Source: Streptomyces sp. NBC_00370
GTDB taxonomy: Bacteria; Actinomycetota; Actinomycetes; Streptomycetales; Streptomycetaceae
NCBI RefSeq assembly: GCF_036084755.1
Contig: NZ_CP107968.1
Coordinates: 6,890,001 to 6,954,000 of the forward strand
Direction of reading: 5' to 3'
Length of the DNA stretch: 64,000 nt
Below, piece by piece: positions 42,046-50,418 of this stretch. Position 1 is the first letter of the stretch. Every line of letters begins with the position of its first letter. The translations under genes and the position numbers were made by a program. Under the pieces are notes generated by a model. The model was not told where the DNA came from. It saw nothing but the letters and a program-made list of their open reading frames with translations, and searched no databases.

Positions 42046-43272
42046 ATGACCCCCAGGGAAGCGTCGGAGAAAGAGGCCGGTGCGCCGCCGACACTCGGTG
42101 TCGGCATGGTCGGATACGCGTTCATGGGCGCCGCCCACTCACAGGGGTGGCGCACCGCAGGACACGTCTTCGACCTGCCGATGCGGCCGGCGCTCGCCGC
42201 GATCTGCGGACGTGACGCCGACTCCGTGCGCGCGGCGGCGGCCAAACACGGCTGGGCCGCCGCCGAGACGAACTGGCGGGACCTCATCGCCCGGGACGAT
42301 GTGCAGTTGGTCGACATCTGCACACCGGGGGACAGCCACGCGGAGATCGCCATCGCCGCGCTGGAGGCGGGCAAGCACGTGTTGTGCGAGAAGCCGCTCG
42401 CCAACTCGGTCGCCGAGGCGGAGGAGATGGTCAGGGCCGCCGAGGCGGCCAGGTCGCGCGGACAGCTGGCGATGGTGGGGTTCAACTACCGCCGGGTGCC
42501 GGCTGTCGCGTACGCCCGTCGGCTCATCGCCGAGGGCAGGCTGGGCACACTGCGGCATCTGCGTGTCACCTATCTCCAGGACTGGCTGGTCGACCCGGAG
42601 TTCCCGCTCACCTGGCGGCTCCAGCAGGAGCACGCCGGGTCCGGGGCGCTCGGTGACCTGGGGGCGCACATCATCGACCTCGCCCAGTTCCTGACGGGCG
42701 AGCCGCTGGCGGGGGTCTCCGCGCTGTCGGAGACCTTCGTCAAGGAGCGTCCGGTGCTGGCGGGGGCCTCGGCAGGTCTCTCGGCGTCGGGCGGTGCCGA
42801 GCACGGTCCGGTGACCGTGGACGACGCCGCCGTGTTCACCGGCCGGCTCGCCTCGGGCGCGCTGGCCTCGTTCGAGGCGACCCGGTTCGCCTCGGGCCGC
42901 AAGAACGCGCTGAAGCTGGAGATCAACGGCGAGCGCGGTTCGCTCGCCTTCGACCTGGAGCGGCTGAACGAGCTGCAGTTCCACGACCACACCGAACCGG
43001 CGCCCTCGTCCGGCTTCCGCCGGATCCTGGTCACCGAGCCGGAACACCCGTACCTGGAGGCGTGGTGGCCGCCGGGCCACGCCCTCGGCTACGAGCACAC
43101 CTTCATCCACCAGGCCCGCGATCTGGTCGAGGCCATCGCCGCCGGAACCGACCCCGTGCCGTCGTTCGCCGACGGACTGCAGGTCCAGCGGGTGCTCGCA
43201 GCCGTCGAGGAGAGCGCGGCGAAGAACGCCGTCTACACACCCGTGCCGCCCCCGCCGGGGACACCCGCCTAG
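42046..43272 (+). CDS. Gfo/Idh/MocA-family oxidoreductase
   Basis: A 408-residue NAD(P)-dependent sugar dehydrogenase-like protein. Rossmann start GVGMVGYAFMGAAHSQGW. The EKP motif characteristic of the family is seen in HVLCEKPLANSVAEAEEM, followed by GFNYRRVPAV. GALGDLGAHIIDLAQFLTG holds the catalytic Asp/His. ATG 42046 sits 9 nt after GAGGAG, better than GTG 42037, which abuts the ribosome site. Some members oxidise C3 of glycosides. With the isomerase next door and the DUF1080 protein downstream, a 3-keto-sugar route is a reasonable inference. Confidence 0.92.
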   Translation: MTPREASEKEAGAPPTLGVGMVGYAFMGAAHSQGWRTAGHVFDLPMRPALAAICGRDADSVRAAAAKHGWAAAETNWRDLIARDDVQLVDICTPGDSHAEIAIAALEAGKHVLCEKPLANSVAEAEEMVRAAEAARSRGQLAMVGFNYRRVPAVAYARRLIAEGRLGTLRHLRVTYLQDWLVDPEFPLTWRLQQEHAGSGALGDLGAHIIDLAQFLTGEPLAGVSALSETFVKERPVLAGASAGLSASGGAEHGPVTVDDAAVFTGRLASGALASFEATRFASGRKNALKLEINGERGSLAFDLERLNELQFHDHTEPAPSSGFRRILVTEPEHPYLEAWWPPGHALGYEHTFIHQARDLVEAIAAGTDPVPSFADGLQVQRVLAAVEESAAKNAVYTPVPPPPGTPA

Positions 43273-43281
43273 GAGGTCCGA

Positions 43282-44286
43282 ATGCCACGTCCGTTCACAC
43301 TGTTCACCGGCCAGTGGGCCGATCTGCCCCTGGAAGAGGTCTGCAGGCTCGCCCGTGACTTCGGTTACGACGGCCTGGAACTCGCCACCTGGGGTGACCA
43401 CTTCGAGGTCGACAAGGCCCTGGCCGACCCGGGATACCTGGACAGCCGCCACCAACTGCTCGACAAGTACGGGCTCAAGTGCTGGGCGATCTCCAACCAC
43501 CTGGTGGGCCAGGCGGTCTGCGACAGCATCATCGACGAGCGCCACCAGGGCATCCTGCCCGGCCGTATCTGGGGCGACGGGGAGCCCGAGGGCGTCAGGC
43601 AGCGCGCCGCCGCCGAGATCAAGGACACCGCGCGGGCCGCGGCGGCCTTCGGCGTCAACACGGTCATCGGCTTCACCGGATCCTCCATCTGGCATCTGGT
43701 GGCGATGTTCCCGCCGGTGCCGGCCGGGATGATCGAGCGGGGTTACGAGGACTTCGCCGAGCGCTGGAACCCGATCCTGGACGTCTTCGACGCCGAGGGG
43801 GTGCGCTTCGCCCACGAGGTGCACCCGAGCGAGATCGCGTACGACTACTGGACCACCAAGCAGGCGCTCGAAGCGGTCGACCACCGGCCCGCGTTCGGGC
43901 TGAACTTCGACCCGAGCCACTTCGTGTGGCAGGACCTGGACCCGGTCAACTTCCTCTACGACTTCCGGGACCGGATCTACCACGTGGACTGCAAGGAGGC
44001 CCGTAAGCGGCTCGACGGCCGCAACGGCCGGCTCGGCTCGCACCTGCCCTGGGGCGATCCCAGGCGCGGCTGGGACTTCGTCTCCGCCGGGCACGGGGAC
44101 GTGCCGTGGGAGGACGTCTTCCGGATGCTGCGGTCGATCGGCTACGAGGGCCCCGTCTCCGTCGAGTGGGAGGACGCGGGCATGGACCGGCTGGCCGGGG
44201 CACCCGAGGCGCTCAGGGACCTGAAGCGCTTCGACTTCGACCCGCCCACCGCGTCCTTCGACGCCGCCTTCGGCGGCGGCGAGTAG
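43282..44286 (+). CDS. Sugar phosphate isomerase/epimerase family TIM barrel (AP_endonuc_2)
   Basis: A 334-residue cytoplasmic protein, 9 bp after the Gfo/Idh gene. Xylose-isomerase-like TIM barrel with likely metal ligands Glu in FAHEVHPSEIAYD, Asp/His in GLNFDPSHFVWQ, His in YHVDCKEA and the C-terminal Glu in VSVEWEDAGMD. Such partners of Gfo/Idh enzymes include IolE/IolI-like and 3-keto-glycoside-processing proteins. The exact reaction is unknown. A short GC hairpin follows the stop. Confidence 0.9.
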   Translation: MPRPFTLFTGQWADLPLEEVCRLARDFGYDGLELATWGDHFEVDKALADPGYLDSRHQLLDKYGLKCWAISNHLVGQAVCDSIIDERHQGILPGRIWGDGEPEGVRQRAAAEIKDTARAAAAFGVNTVIGFTGSSIWHLVAMFPPVPAGMIERGYEDFAERWNPILDVFDAEGVRFAHEVHPSEIAYDYWTTKQALEAVDHRPAFGLNFDPSHFVWQDLDPVNFLYDFRDRIYHVDCKEARKRLDGRNGRLGSHLPWGDPRRGWDFVSAGHGDVPWEDVFRMLRSIGYEGPVSVEWEDAGMDRLAGAPEALRDLKRFDFDPPTASFDAAFGGGE

Positions 44287-44294
44287 GAACAGGC

Positions 44295-44311
44295 AGGCCC
44301 GGGCCGGGCCT
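44295..44311. terminator. 7-bp GC hairpin after the isomerase gene
   Basis: AGGCCCG and CGGGCCT around a GGC loop, 9 bp after the stop; a short but plausible terminator of the ABC-isomerase operon. Confidence 0.4.
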
Positions 44312-44383
44312 CCCCGGCCGCGCCCGCACGGACAGCCCGGTGGTGCACACCGCCGCCGGGCGGTCCGGCATGCCCGCGACTCT

Positions 44384-44427
44384 CTTTGTCCTGATGCGGG
44401 AAAAAGTGCAACTTCACCTCTGCGCAA
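44384..44427. promoter_or_regulatory. Composite motif, second copy (secreted sugar enzyme promoter)
   Basis: CTTTGTC (44384), GGAAAAAGT (44399), GCAACTTC (44408) and CTGCGCAAG (44420), in the same order as at 36661-36725 but more compact. AAGTGCAACTT is nearly self-complementary. Possibly a ROK operator. Confidence 0.45.
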
Positions 44428-44476
44428 GGTCTTTCCGTCCCGGACGAACCCGGCTACCGTCCCTGAGGTGTACAGG

Positions 44477-44512
44477 ACACAGATGGTCCCCGGTACACAG
44501 ATGGTCCCCGGT
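44477..44512. repeat. Exact 18-bp tandem duplication upstream of the secreted sugar enzyme gene
   Basis: ACACAGATGGTCCCCGGT occurs twice without a gap (44477-44494 and 44495-44512), 86 bp before the start codon. It could be a doubled binding site or a recent slippage event. Confidence 0.9.
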
Positions 44513-44597
44513 GTGACGGCGCACGCCGGTGCCAAGAGAGCGCCTCGCGCTCCTCGGTGACCCGCAGGTACGAACAGCCCACTTCTGGAGGACTTTC

Positions 44598-47500
44598 GTG
44601 CACAGAAAACGTCTCAGAGCCAGACCACTCCTCGCACTGCTCACCGGCGCGCTGCTCGCCGTCGGCAGCCTCAGCGCCGTCCCCGCCGTCGCGGCGGACC
44701 CGACCACCCGCCACGAGGAAGAGCCGGCCGCCGACCCCAGCTTCCAGCAGGTGACCCTCGCGAAGGGCGCCGACGAGGTGGGCGAGCCGATGTCGCTCGC
44801 GGTCCTGCCGGACCGGCAGGTGCTGCACACCTCGCGTGACGGCACACTGCGGATCACCGACGCGGCGGGCACCACCAAGGTCGCCGGCACGCTGGAGGTC
44901 TACAGCCACGACGAGGAAGGTCTGCAGGGCGTCGGCGTCGACCCCGGCTTCGCGCAGAACCGCGCGATCTACCTGTACTACGCGCCCAAGCTGAACACCC
45001 CCGACGGCGACGCCCCCGAGAACGGCACCGCCGCCGACTTCGCACCCTTCGACGGGTACAACCGCCTCTCGCGCTTCACACTGAACGCGGACGGCACCCT
45101 CGACAAGGCGAGCGAGAAGAAGGTCCTCGACGTCGCGACGTCACGCGGAACCTGCTGCCACGTCGGCGGCGACATCGCGTTCGACGGCGAAGGAAACCTG
45201 TACCTGTCGACCGGCGACGACACCAACCCCTTCGCCTCCGACGGCTACACGCCCATCGACGAACGCCCGGACCGCAACCCGGCGTTCGACGCGCGGCGGA
45301 GCGCCGGAAACTCCAACGACCTGCGCGGCAAGGTGCTGCGCGTCAAGGTCGCCGACGACGGCTCGTACACGATCCCCGAGGGCAACCTCTTCGCTCCCGG
45401 CACGGACAAGACCCGCCCCGAGATCTACGCGATGGGCTTCCGCAACCCGTTCCGGCTGTCGGTCGACAAGAAGACCGGCGTCGTCTACGTGGGCGACTAC
45501 GGCCCCGACGCGGGGGCGGCCTCGCCGACCCGCGGTCCCGGCGGCCAGGTCGAGTTCGCCCGGATCACCGAGGCGGGCAACTTCGGCTGGCCGTACTGCA
45601 CGGGCAACAACGACCCGTATCTGGACTACGACTTCGCGACCGGGACGTCGGGCGCCGCCTTCGACTGCGCAGCGCCGAAGAACACCTCGCCGCACAACAC
45701 GGGTCTCACCGACCTGCCGCCGGCCCAGGCGGCCTGGATCCCCTACGACGGCGGCAGCGTCCCGGAGTTCGGCAGCGGCTCCGAGTCCCCGATGGGCGGA
45801 CCCGTCTACCGCTACGACGCCGAATCCGACTCCGCGGTGAAGTTCCCCGAGGAGTACGACGGCGACTTCTTCGCCGGTGAGTTCGGCCGGCAGTGGATCA
45901 AGCGGATCGAGCAGGGCGCCGACGGTACGGTCTCCAAGATCAACGACTTCCCGTGGACCGGTACCCAGGTCATGGACATGGAGTTCGGCCCCGACGGCGC
46001 GCTCTACGTACTCGACTACGGGCTCTCCTGGTTCGGCGGCGACGACAACTCCGCCGTCTACCGCATCGAGAACATCACCGGCGGACGTTCCCCTGTCGCG
46101 GTCGCCTCGGCCAACAAGACCTCGGGCACCGCGACCCTGCGGGTCAACTTCTCCTCCGCCGGTACCCAGGACCCGGACGGCGACGAGCTGACCTACGCGT
46201 GGGACTTCGGCGACGGAACCACCTCGACCGAGCCGAACCCGGCCCACCCGTACAAGAAGAACGGCACCTACACCGCGACCCTCACCGCGACCGACCCGGC
46301 AGGCCACACCGGCACCGCGTCCGTACGGGTGGTCGTCGGCAACACCGCGCCCAAGGTGACCCTGCAACTACCGGCCGACGGAGCGCTGTTCAGCTTCGGC
46401 GACGCGATCCCCTTCAAGGTCACCGTCACCGACCCCGAGGACGGCACGGCGATCGACTGCGCCAAGGTCACCGTCCGCTACATCCTCGGCCATGACAACC
46501 ACGGCCATCCGATCACCTCGGCCAACGGCTGCGAAGGCACCATCACGGCGCCCGCGGACGCCGACCACGATCCCAACGCCAACATCTTCGGTGTGATCGA
46601 CGCCGAGTACACCGACGGCGGAGGCGGCGGCCAGGCGGCACTCACCAGCCACGACGAGGCGCAGCTCCAGCCCCGTCACCGGCAGGCCGAGCACTTCACG
46701 AACTCGTCCGGGATCAGCACCCCGGCCAAGACGAGCGCCAACGGCGGCAAGACGGTCGGCGACATCGACAACGACGACTGGATCTCGTTCGCGCCGTACA
46801 ACCTGACCGGCTCGAAGACACTGACCGCGCGGATCTCCTCCGCCGGCGCCGGCGGCTTCCTCGAAGTGCGCACCGGATCGCCCGACGGCAACCTGCTCGG
46901 CTCGGCCCCCATCCCGGTCACCGGCAGCTGGGACACCTTCCAGGACGTCGACGTCCCGCTGCGGGCCGTACCGAAGAAGTCCACGGAACTGTTCCTCGTC
47001 TTCAAGGGCGGCACGGGCGCGCTCTACGACCTGGACGACTTCCAGATCAGCGACCAGGCGCCCGGCAAGATCCAGAAGCGGGTGCTGGTCTTCTCCAAGA
47101 CCGGCGGCTTCCGGCACGACGCGATCCCCGAGGGCATCGCGGCCCTGAAGGAACTGGGCAAGGACAACAACATCACGGTCGACACCACCGAGACCGCGGC
47201 CCAGTTCACCACCAACAACCTCGCCCGCTACGACGCGGTGGTCTTCATGTCCACCACCGGCGACGTGCTCGACGGGGCCCAGCAGGCCGCCTTCGAGAAC
47301 TTCATCTCCACCGGCGGCGGCTATCTCGGCGTCCACGCGGCGGCCGACACCGAGTACGACTGGCCGTTCTACGGCGGCCTGGTCGGCGCCTACTTCCAGG
47401 GCCACCCGCAGATCCAGCCGGCCACGGTACGCGTCGAGGACCACACCAACCCGGCCACCGCGCACTTCGGTGACACCTGGGCGCACACCGACGAGCTGTA

Positions 47501-48296
47501 CAACTACCGCACCAACCCGCGCTCCAAGGTCCGCGTGCTGGCCACCCTCGACGAAACCACGTACCAGGGCGGCACGATGCGCGGCGACCACCCGATCGCC
47601 TGGTGCCAGTCCTACGAGGGCGGCCGGTCCTTCTACACCGGACTCGGCCACACCAAGGAGTCCTACGCCGACCCCGACTTCCGTCAGCACCTGCTCGGCG
47701 GACTGCGGTACGCGGCAGGACAGGTCAAGGCCGACTGCGCGCCGAAGACGGGTTACCGGACCATCTTCAACGGGCAGACACTGGAGGGCTGGAAGCAGGC
47801 GGGCCCCGGCAAGTTCAACATCGCCGACGGTGAACTGCGCAGCGAGGGCGGCCTGGGCATGCTCTGGTACCAGCCCAAGCAGCTCGGCTCCTACTCGCTG
47901 AAGCTCGACTGGAAGCTCGACGGGGACGACAACTCCGGTGTGTTCGTGGGCTTCCCCGAGTCCGACGACCCCTGGTCGGCGGTGGACAACGGGTACGAGG
48001 TGCAGATCGACGCGACCGACGCGCCGGACCGCACCACCGGCTCGATCTACACCTTCAAGGCGGCCGACATCAAGGCCAGAGACCGGGTGCTGCGGCCGCC
48101 CGGCCAGTGGAACAGCTACGAGATCAAGGTCCAGGGTGAGCGTCTGCAGGTCTTCCTCAACGGAGTGAAGATCAACGACTTCACCAACACCGACCCTGCG
48201 CGGAGCCTGAAGGACGGCTACCTCGGCATCCAGAACCACGGTGCCGACGACCAGGCCGCCTTCCGGAACATCCAGCTCAGGGAACTGCCCTCCTAG
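44598..48296 (+). CDS. Secreted multidomain sugar enzyme: PQQ-type sugar dehydrogenase, PKD, CBM6-like, ThuA and DUF1080 domains
   Basis: A 1232-residue exported protein. Sec signal peptide at 1-33 (RPLLALLTGALLAVGSLSAV, cleavage after AVA). Residues 45-490 form a soluble PQQ glucose/sorbosone dehydrogenase-like propeller (GLQGVGVDPGFAQN, IYAMGFRNPFRLS). A PKD domain follows at 495-581 (YAWDFGDGTTSTEPNP), then a linker and a CBM6-like module at 696-822. ThuA spans 828-1041 (RVLVFSKTGGFRHDAIPEGI, LGVHAAADTEYDWPFYGGL). DUF1080, the 3-keto-disaccharide hydrolase fold, spans 1054-1231 (IFNGQTLEGWK, DNSGVFVGFPES). It probably binds a polysaccharide and oxidises and cleaves sugars outside the cell for the neighbouring importer. 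Confidence 0.9.
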   Translation: MHRKRLRARPLLALLTGALLAVGSLSAVPAVAADPTTRHEEEPAADPSFQQVTLAKGADEVGEPMSLAVLPDRQVLHTSRDGTLRITDAAGTTKVAGTLEVYSHDEEGLQGVGVDPGFAQNRAIYLYYAPKLNTPDGDAPENGTAADFAPFDGYNRLSRFTLNADGTLDKASEKKVLDVATSRGTCCHVGGDIAFDGEGNLYLSTGDDTNPFASDGYTPIDERPDRNPAFDARRSAGNSNDLRGKVLRVKVADDGSYTIPEGNLFAPGTDKTRPEIYAMGFRNPFRLSVDKKTGVVYVGDYGPDAGAASPTRGPGGQVEFARITEAGNFGWPYCTGNNDPYLDYDFATGTSGAAFDCAAPKNTSPHNTGLTDLPPAQAAWIPYDGGSVPEFGSGSESPMGGPVYRYDAESDSAVKFPEEYDGDFFAGEFGRQWIKRIEQGADGTVSKINDFPWTGTQVMDMEFGPDGALYVLDYGLSWFGGDDNSAVYRIENITGGRSPVAVASANKTSGTATLRVNFSSAGTQDPDGDELTYAWDFGDGTTSTEPNPAHPYKKNGTYTATLTATDPAGHTGTASVRVVVGNTAPKVTLQLPADGALFSFGDAIPFKVTVTDPEDGTAIDCAKVTVRYILGHDNHGHPITSANGCEGTITAPADADHDPNANIFGVIDAEYTDGGGGGQAALTSHDEAQLQPRHRQAEHFTNSSGISTPAKTSANGGKTVGDIDNDDWISFAPYNLTGSKTLTARISSAGAGGFLEVRTGSPDGNLLGSAPIPVTGSWDTFQDVDVPLRAVPKKSTELFLVFKGGTGALYDLDDFQISDQAPGKIQKRVLVFSKTGGFRHDAIPEGIAALKELGKDNNITVDTTETAAQFTTNNLARYDAVVFMSTTGDVLDGAQQAAFENFISTGGGYLGVHAAADTEYDWPFYGGLVGAYFQGHPQIQPATVRVEDHTNPATAHFGDTWAHTDELYNYRTNPRSKVRVLATLDETTYQGGTMRGDHPIAWCQSYEGGRSFYTGLGHTKESYADPDFRQHLLGGLRYAAGQVKADCAPKTGYRTIFNGQTLEGWKQAGPGKFNIADGELRSEGGLGMLWYQPKQLGSYSLKLDWKLDGDDNSGVFVGFPESDDPWSAVDNGYEVQIDATDAPDRTTGSIYTFKAADIKARDRVLRPPGQWNSYEIKVQGERLQVFLNGVKINDFTNTDPARSLKDGYLGIQNHGADDQAAFRNIQLRELPS

Positions 48297-48323
48297 GAAA
48301 TCCAGGACGGGCAGCCGCTAGCC

Positions 48324-48363
48324 GGCGGCGGGCGGGGAGGCGCCGTACCCCCCGCCCGCCGCC
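48324..48363. terminator. 14-bp hairpin between the secreted enzyme gene and the ebo-type operon
   Basis: GGCGGCGGGCGGGG (48324-48337) pairs exactly with 48350-48363 around a 12-nt loop, 27 bp after the stop. It is a strong factor-independent-type stem and separates the two units. Confidence 0.75.
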
Positions 48364-48412
48364 CACCAACAACCACAGCACGACAGGCACATCAACGGCA
48401 GGGAGGCAGCCC

Positions 48413-49540
48413 GTGACCATCACCGAATCGACTGCAGCACGTACCGGAGTCTGGTTCGTCGGAGCGCGCGGCTCCGTCGCCACGACCGCCGTCGCGGGAT
48501 GCGCGGCGGTCACCGCCGGGCTCCACCCGCCGACCGGCATGGTCACCGAGACCCCGCCGTTCGCGGCAGCCGGCCTCCCCGCCCTGTCCACCCTCGTCTT
48601 CGGCGGACACGACACGGCCAGCTGCCCGCTGCCCAAGCGCGCCGAGGAGCTGACCGCCGCCGGCGTCCTGCCGCACGGCCTGCCCGCCGCGGTCGGGGCC
48701 GAACTCGCCGCCGCCGACGAGGAGATACGCCCCGGCGGTCCGCAGGCCGGCGACACCCGCGACGACGACGAGCTGATCGCCGCCTTCGCCGAGGACATCG
48801 CCGGCTTCCGGCGCCGCACCGGCGTCGCCCGGGTCGTCGTCGTCAACGTCTCGTCCACCGAACCCCAGCCGGGCCCCGACGACCCACGGCTGCCCGCCAG
48901 TTCGCTGTACGCGGCGGCGGCCGTCCGGGCCGGCTGCGGCTACGTCAACTTCACCCCGTCCACCGGGCTGCGCACCGCCGCCCTCACCGACGCCGCTTCG
49001 GCAGGCGGGCTTCCCCACGCCGGCCGCGACGGCAAGACAGGCCAGACGCTGCTCCGTGCCGTGCTCGCCCCGATGTTCGTCCAGCGCGCCCTGACGGTAC
49101 GGGCCTGGTCGGGCACCAATCTGCTGGGCGGCGGGGACGGGGCGGCGCTGGCCGACCCGGCGGCGGCAGCCGCCAAGAACGCCGGCAAGGAGCGGGTGCT
49201 CGCCGACACCCTGGGCGCGGCCCCCGAGGGCGAGGTGCACATCGACGACGTCCCCGCGCTCGGCGACTGGAAGACCGCCTGGGACCACATCGCCTTCGAC
49301 GGCTTCCTCGGCTCGCGGATGATCCTCCAGACCATCTGGCAGGGCTGCGACTCGGCGCTCGCCGCTCCGCTGGTCCTCGACCTGGCCCGGCTGGTCGCCC
49401 GCGCCCACGAGCTGGGCCTCAGCGGACCCCTGCCCGAGCTGGGCTTCTACTTCAAGGACCCGGACTCCGGCCCCGCCGGTCTCTCCGAGCAGTTCGAGAT
49501 ACTGCTGGCCTTCGCCGACCGGCTGAAGGAGACCAGGTGA
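48413..49540 (+). CDS. myo-Inositol-1-phosphate synthase family cyclase heading the ebo-type operon
   Basis: A 375-residue NAD-dependent sugar-phosphate cyclase of the MIPS family. NAD fold GVWFVGARGSVATTAVAG; VVVVNVSSTEPQ; GYVNFTPSTGL; catalytic-lysine motif GRDGKTGQTLLRAVLAPMF (Lys208), the counterpart of the KSGQT run of MIPS; SGTNLLGGGDG; and QGCDSALAAPLVLDLARL. True MIPS turns glucose-6-phosphate into inositol-1-phosphate, but divergence here leaves the exact substrate open. The GTG start at 48413 follows GGGAGG. The stop overlaps the eboC-like gene. In the known ebo cluster a 3-dehydroquinate-synthase-like cyclase (EboD) supplies the cyclase function; none is present here. Confidence 0.9.
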   Translation: MTITESTAARTGVWFVGARGSVATTAVAGCAAVTAGLHPPTGMVTETPPFAAAGLPALSTLVFGGHDTASCPLPKRAEELTAAGVLPHGLPAAVGAELAAADEEIRPGGPQAGDTRDDDELIAAFAEDIAGFRRRTGVARVVVVNVSSTEPQPGPDDPRLPASSLYAAAAVRAGCGYVNFTPSTGLRTAALTDAASAGGLPHAGRDGKTGQTLLRAVLAPMFVQRALTVRAWSGTNLLGGGDGAALADPAAAAAKNAGKERVLADTLGAAPEGEVHIDDVPALGDWKTAWDHIAFDGFLGSRMILQTIWQGCDSALAAPLVLDLARLVARAHELGLSGPLPELGFYFKDPDSGPAGLSEQFEILLAFADRLKETR

Positions 49541-50418
49541 GCCTGCGCGCCTGGGCCGAACTGCTGCGGGTCTCCGCCCTGTTCACCGTCCCGGGCGACG
49601 CCCTGGCCGGCGCGGCGGCGACCGGCCTGCGGCCGAACCGCGGCACGGCGCTCTCGGTCGGCGCCGCGCTGTGTCTGTACGAGGCGGGCATGGCGCTCAA
49701 CGACTGGGCGGACCGCGAGGAGGACGCGATCGAGCGTCCGCACCGGCCCATCCCGTCGGGCCGTATCTCCCCGGCCGCCGCCCTGACGGCGGCCGGGGCC
49801 CTGACGGCGGCGGGCCTCGCGCTGTCCGCCCGCGCGGGGCGCGCCTCACTGGCGGTGTCCTCCGCGCTCGCCGCCACGGTCTGGGCGTACGACCTGCGGC
49901 TGAAGCACACGGTGGCGGGCCCCGTCGCCATGGGCGCCGCCCGCTCACTCGACCTGGTGCTCGGCGCCGTCGCCACGGCGGCGGCCCGGGGCGGCGGCGG
50001 ATCCGCGGCCGCCCGGAGCCTGCCGTCAGCGGCGCTGCTCGGCGCGCACACCGTCGCCGTCACGACCGTCTCCCGGCACGAGGCGCAGGGCGGCTCGGCG
50101 GCGGCGCCGCTCGCCGCGCTCGCCGCGACCGTGGCCCTCGGTGCCACGGTGGCCCGCCGGCCGGCGCCGACCCCGGCGGGCAGGACGACGCCCGCGCTGG
50201 GCGCCGCCTATGTCGCGACCGCGGCCAGGCCCCTCGCGCACGCCGTCCTCAACCCGTCACCGCCGCTCACCCAGCGCGCGGTCGGCGGCGGCATCCGGGC
50301 CATGATCCCGCTCCAGGCCGCCCTCGCAGCGCGCGGCGGCGCCCTCGGCAGCGCCCTCGCCGTCATGGGGCTCGTACCGCTCGCCCGCGTCTTCGGCCGG
50401 AAGGTGAGCGTCACATGA
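49537..50418 (+). CDS. eboC: EboC-like UbiA-family prenyltransferase
   Basis: A 293-residue polytopic membrane protein with about eight or nine helices. The UbiA Asp-rich motif is present as NDWADREEDAIERPHRPIPSGRIS (Asn55, Asp56, Asp59, Asp63 region). The second motif is reduced to YDLRLKHTVAG. UbiA enzymes move prenyl or other pyrophosphate-linked groups onto an acceptor in the membrane. In the ebo cluster EboC is the only integral membrane member. The GTG start overlaps the cyclase stop (GTGA), and the stop overlaps the next gene (ATGA). Confidence 0.85.
   Translation: MSLRAWAELLRVSALFTVPGDALAGAAATGLRPNRGTALSVGAALCLYEAGMALNDWADREEDAIERPHRPIPSGRISPAAALTAAGALTAAGLALSARAGRASLAVSSALAATVWAYDLRLKHTVAGPVAMGAARSLDLVLGAVATAAARGGGGSAAARSLPSAALLGAHTVAVTTVSRHEAQGGSAAAPLAALAATVALGATVARRPAPTPAGRTTPALGAAYVATAARPLAHAVLNPSPPLTQRAVGGGIRAMIPLQAALAARGGALGSALAVMGLVPLARVFGRKVSVT

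Larger units (their letters stand above)
44287..44597. promoter_or_regulatory. Intergenic control region of the secreted multidomain sugar enzyme
   Basis: A 311-bp gene-free stretch. It contains a hairpin (44295-44311), the composite motif also found before the ROK gene (44384-44427), an exact 18-bp tandem repeat (44477-44512) and a GGAGG ribosome site just before GTG 44598. In-frame codons back to 44529 do not look like a signal peptide and are left out. Confidence 0.6.

Noticed and set aside
42139..44535. A 798-codon minus-strand frame opposite the Gfo/Idh and isomerase genes
   Set aside because: Antisense shadow; no motifs, and its start falls in the intergenic repeat.
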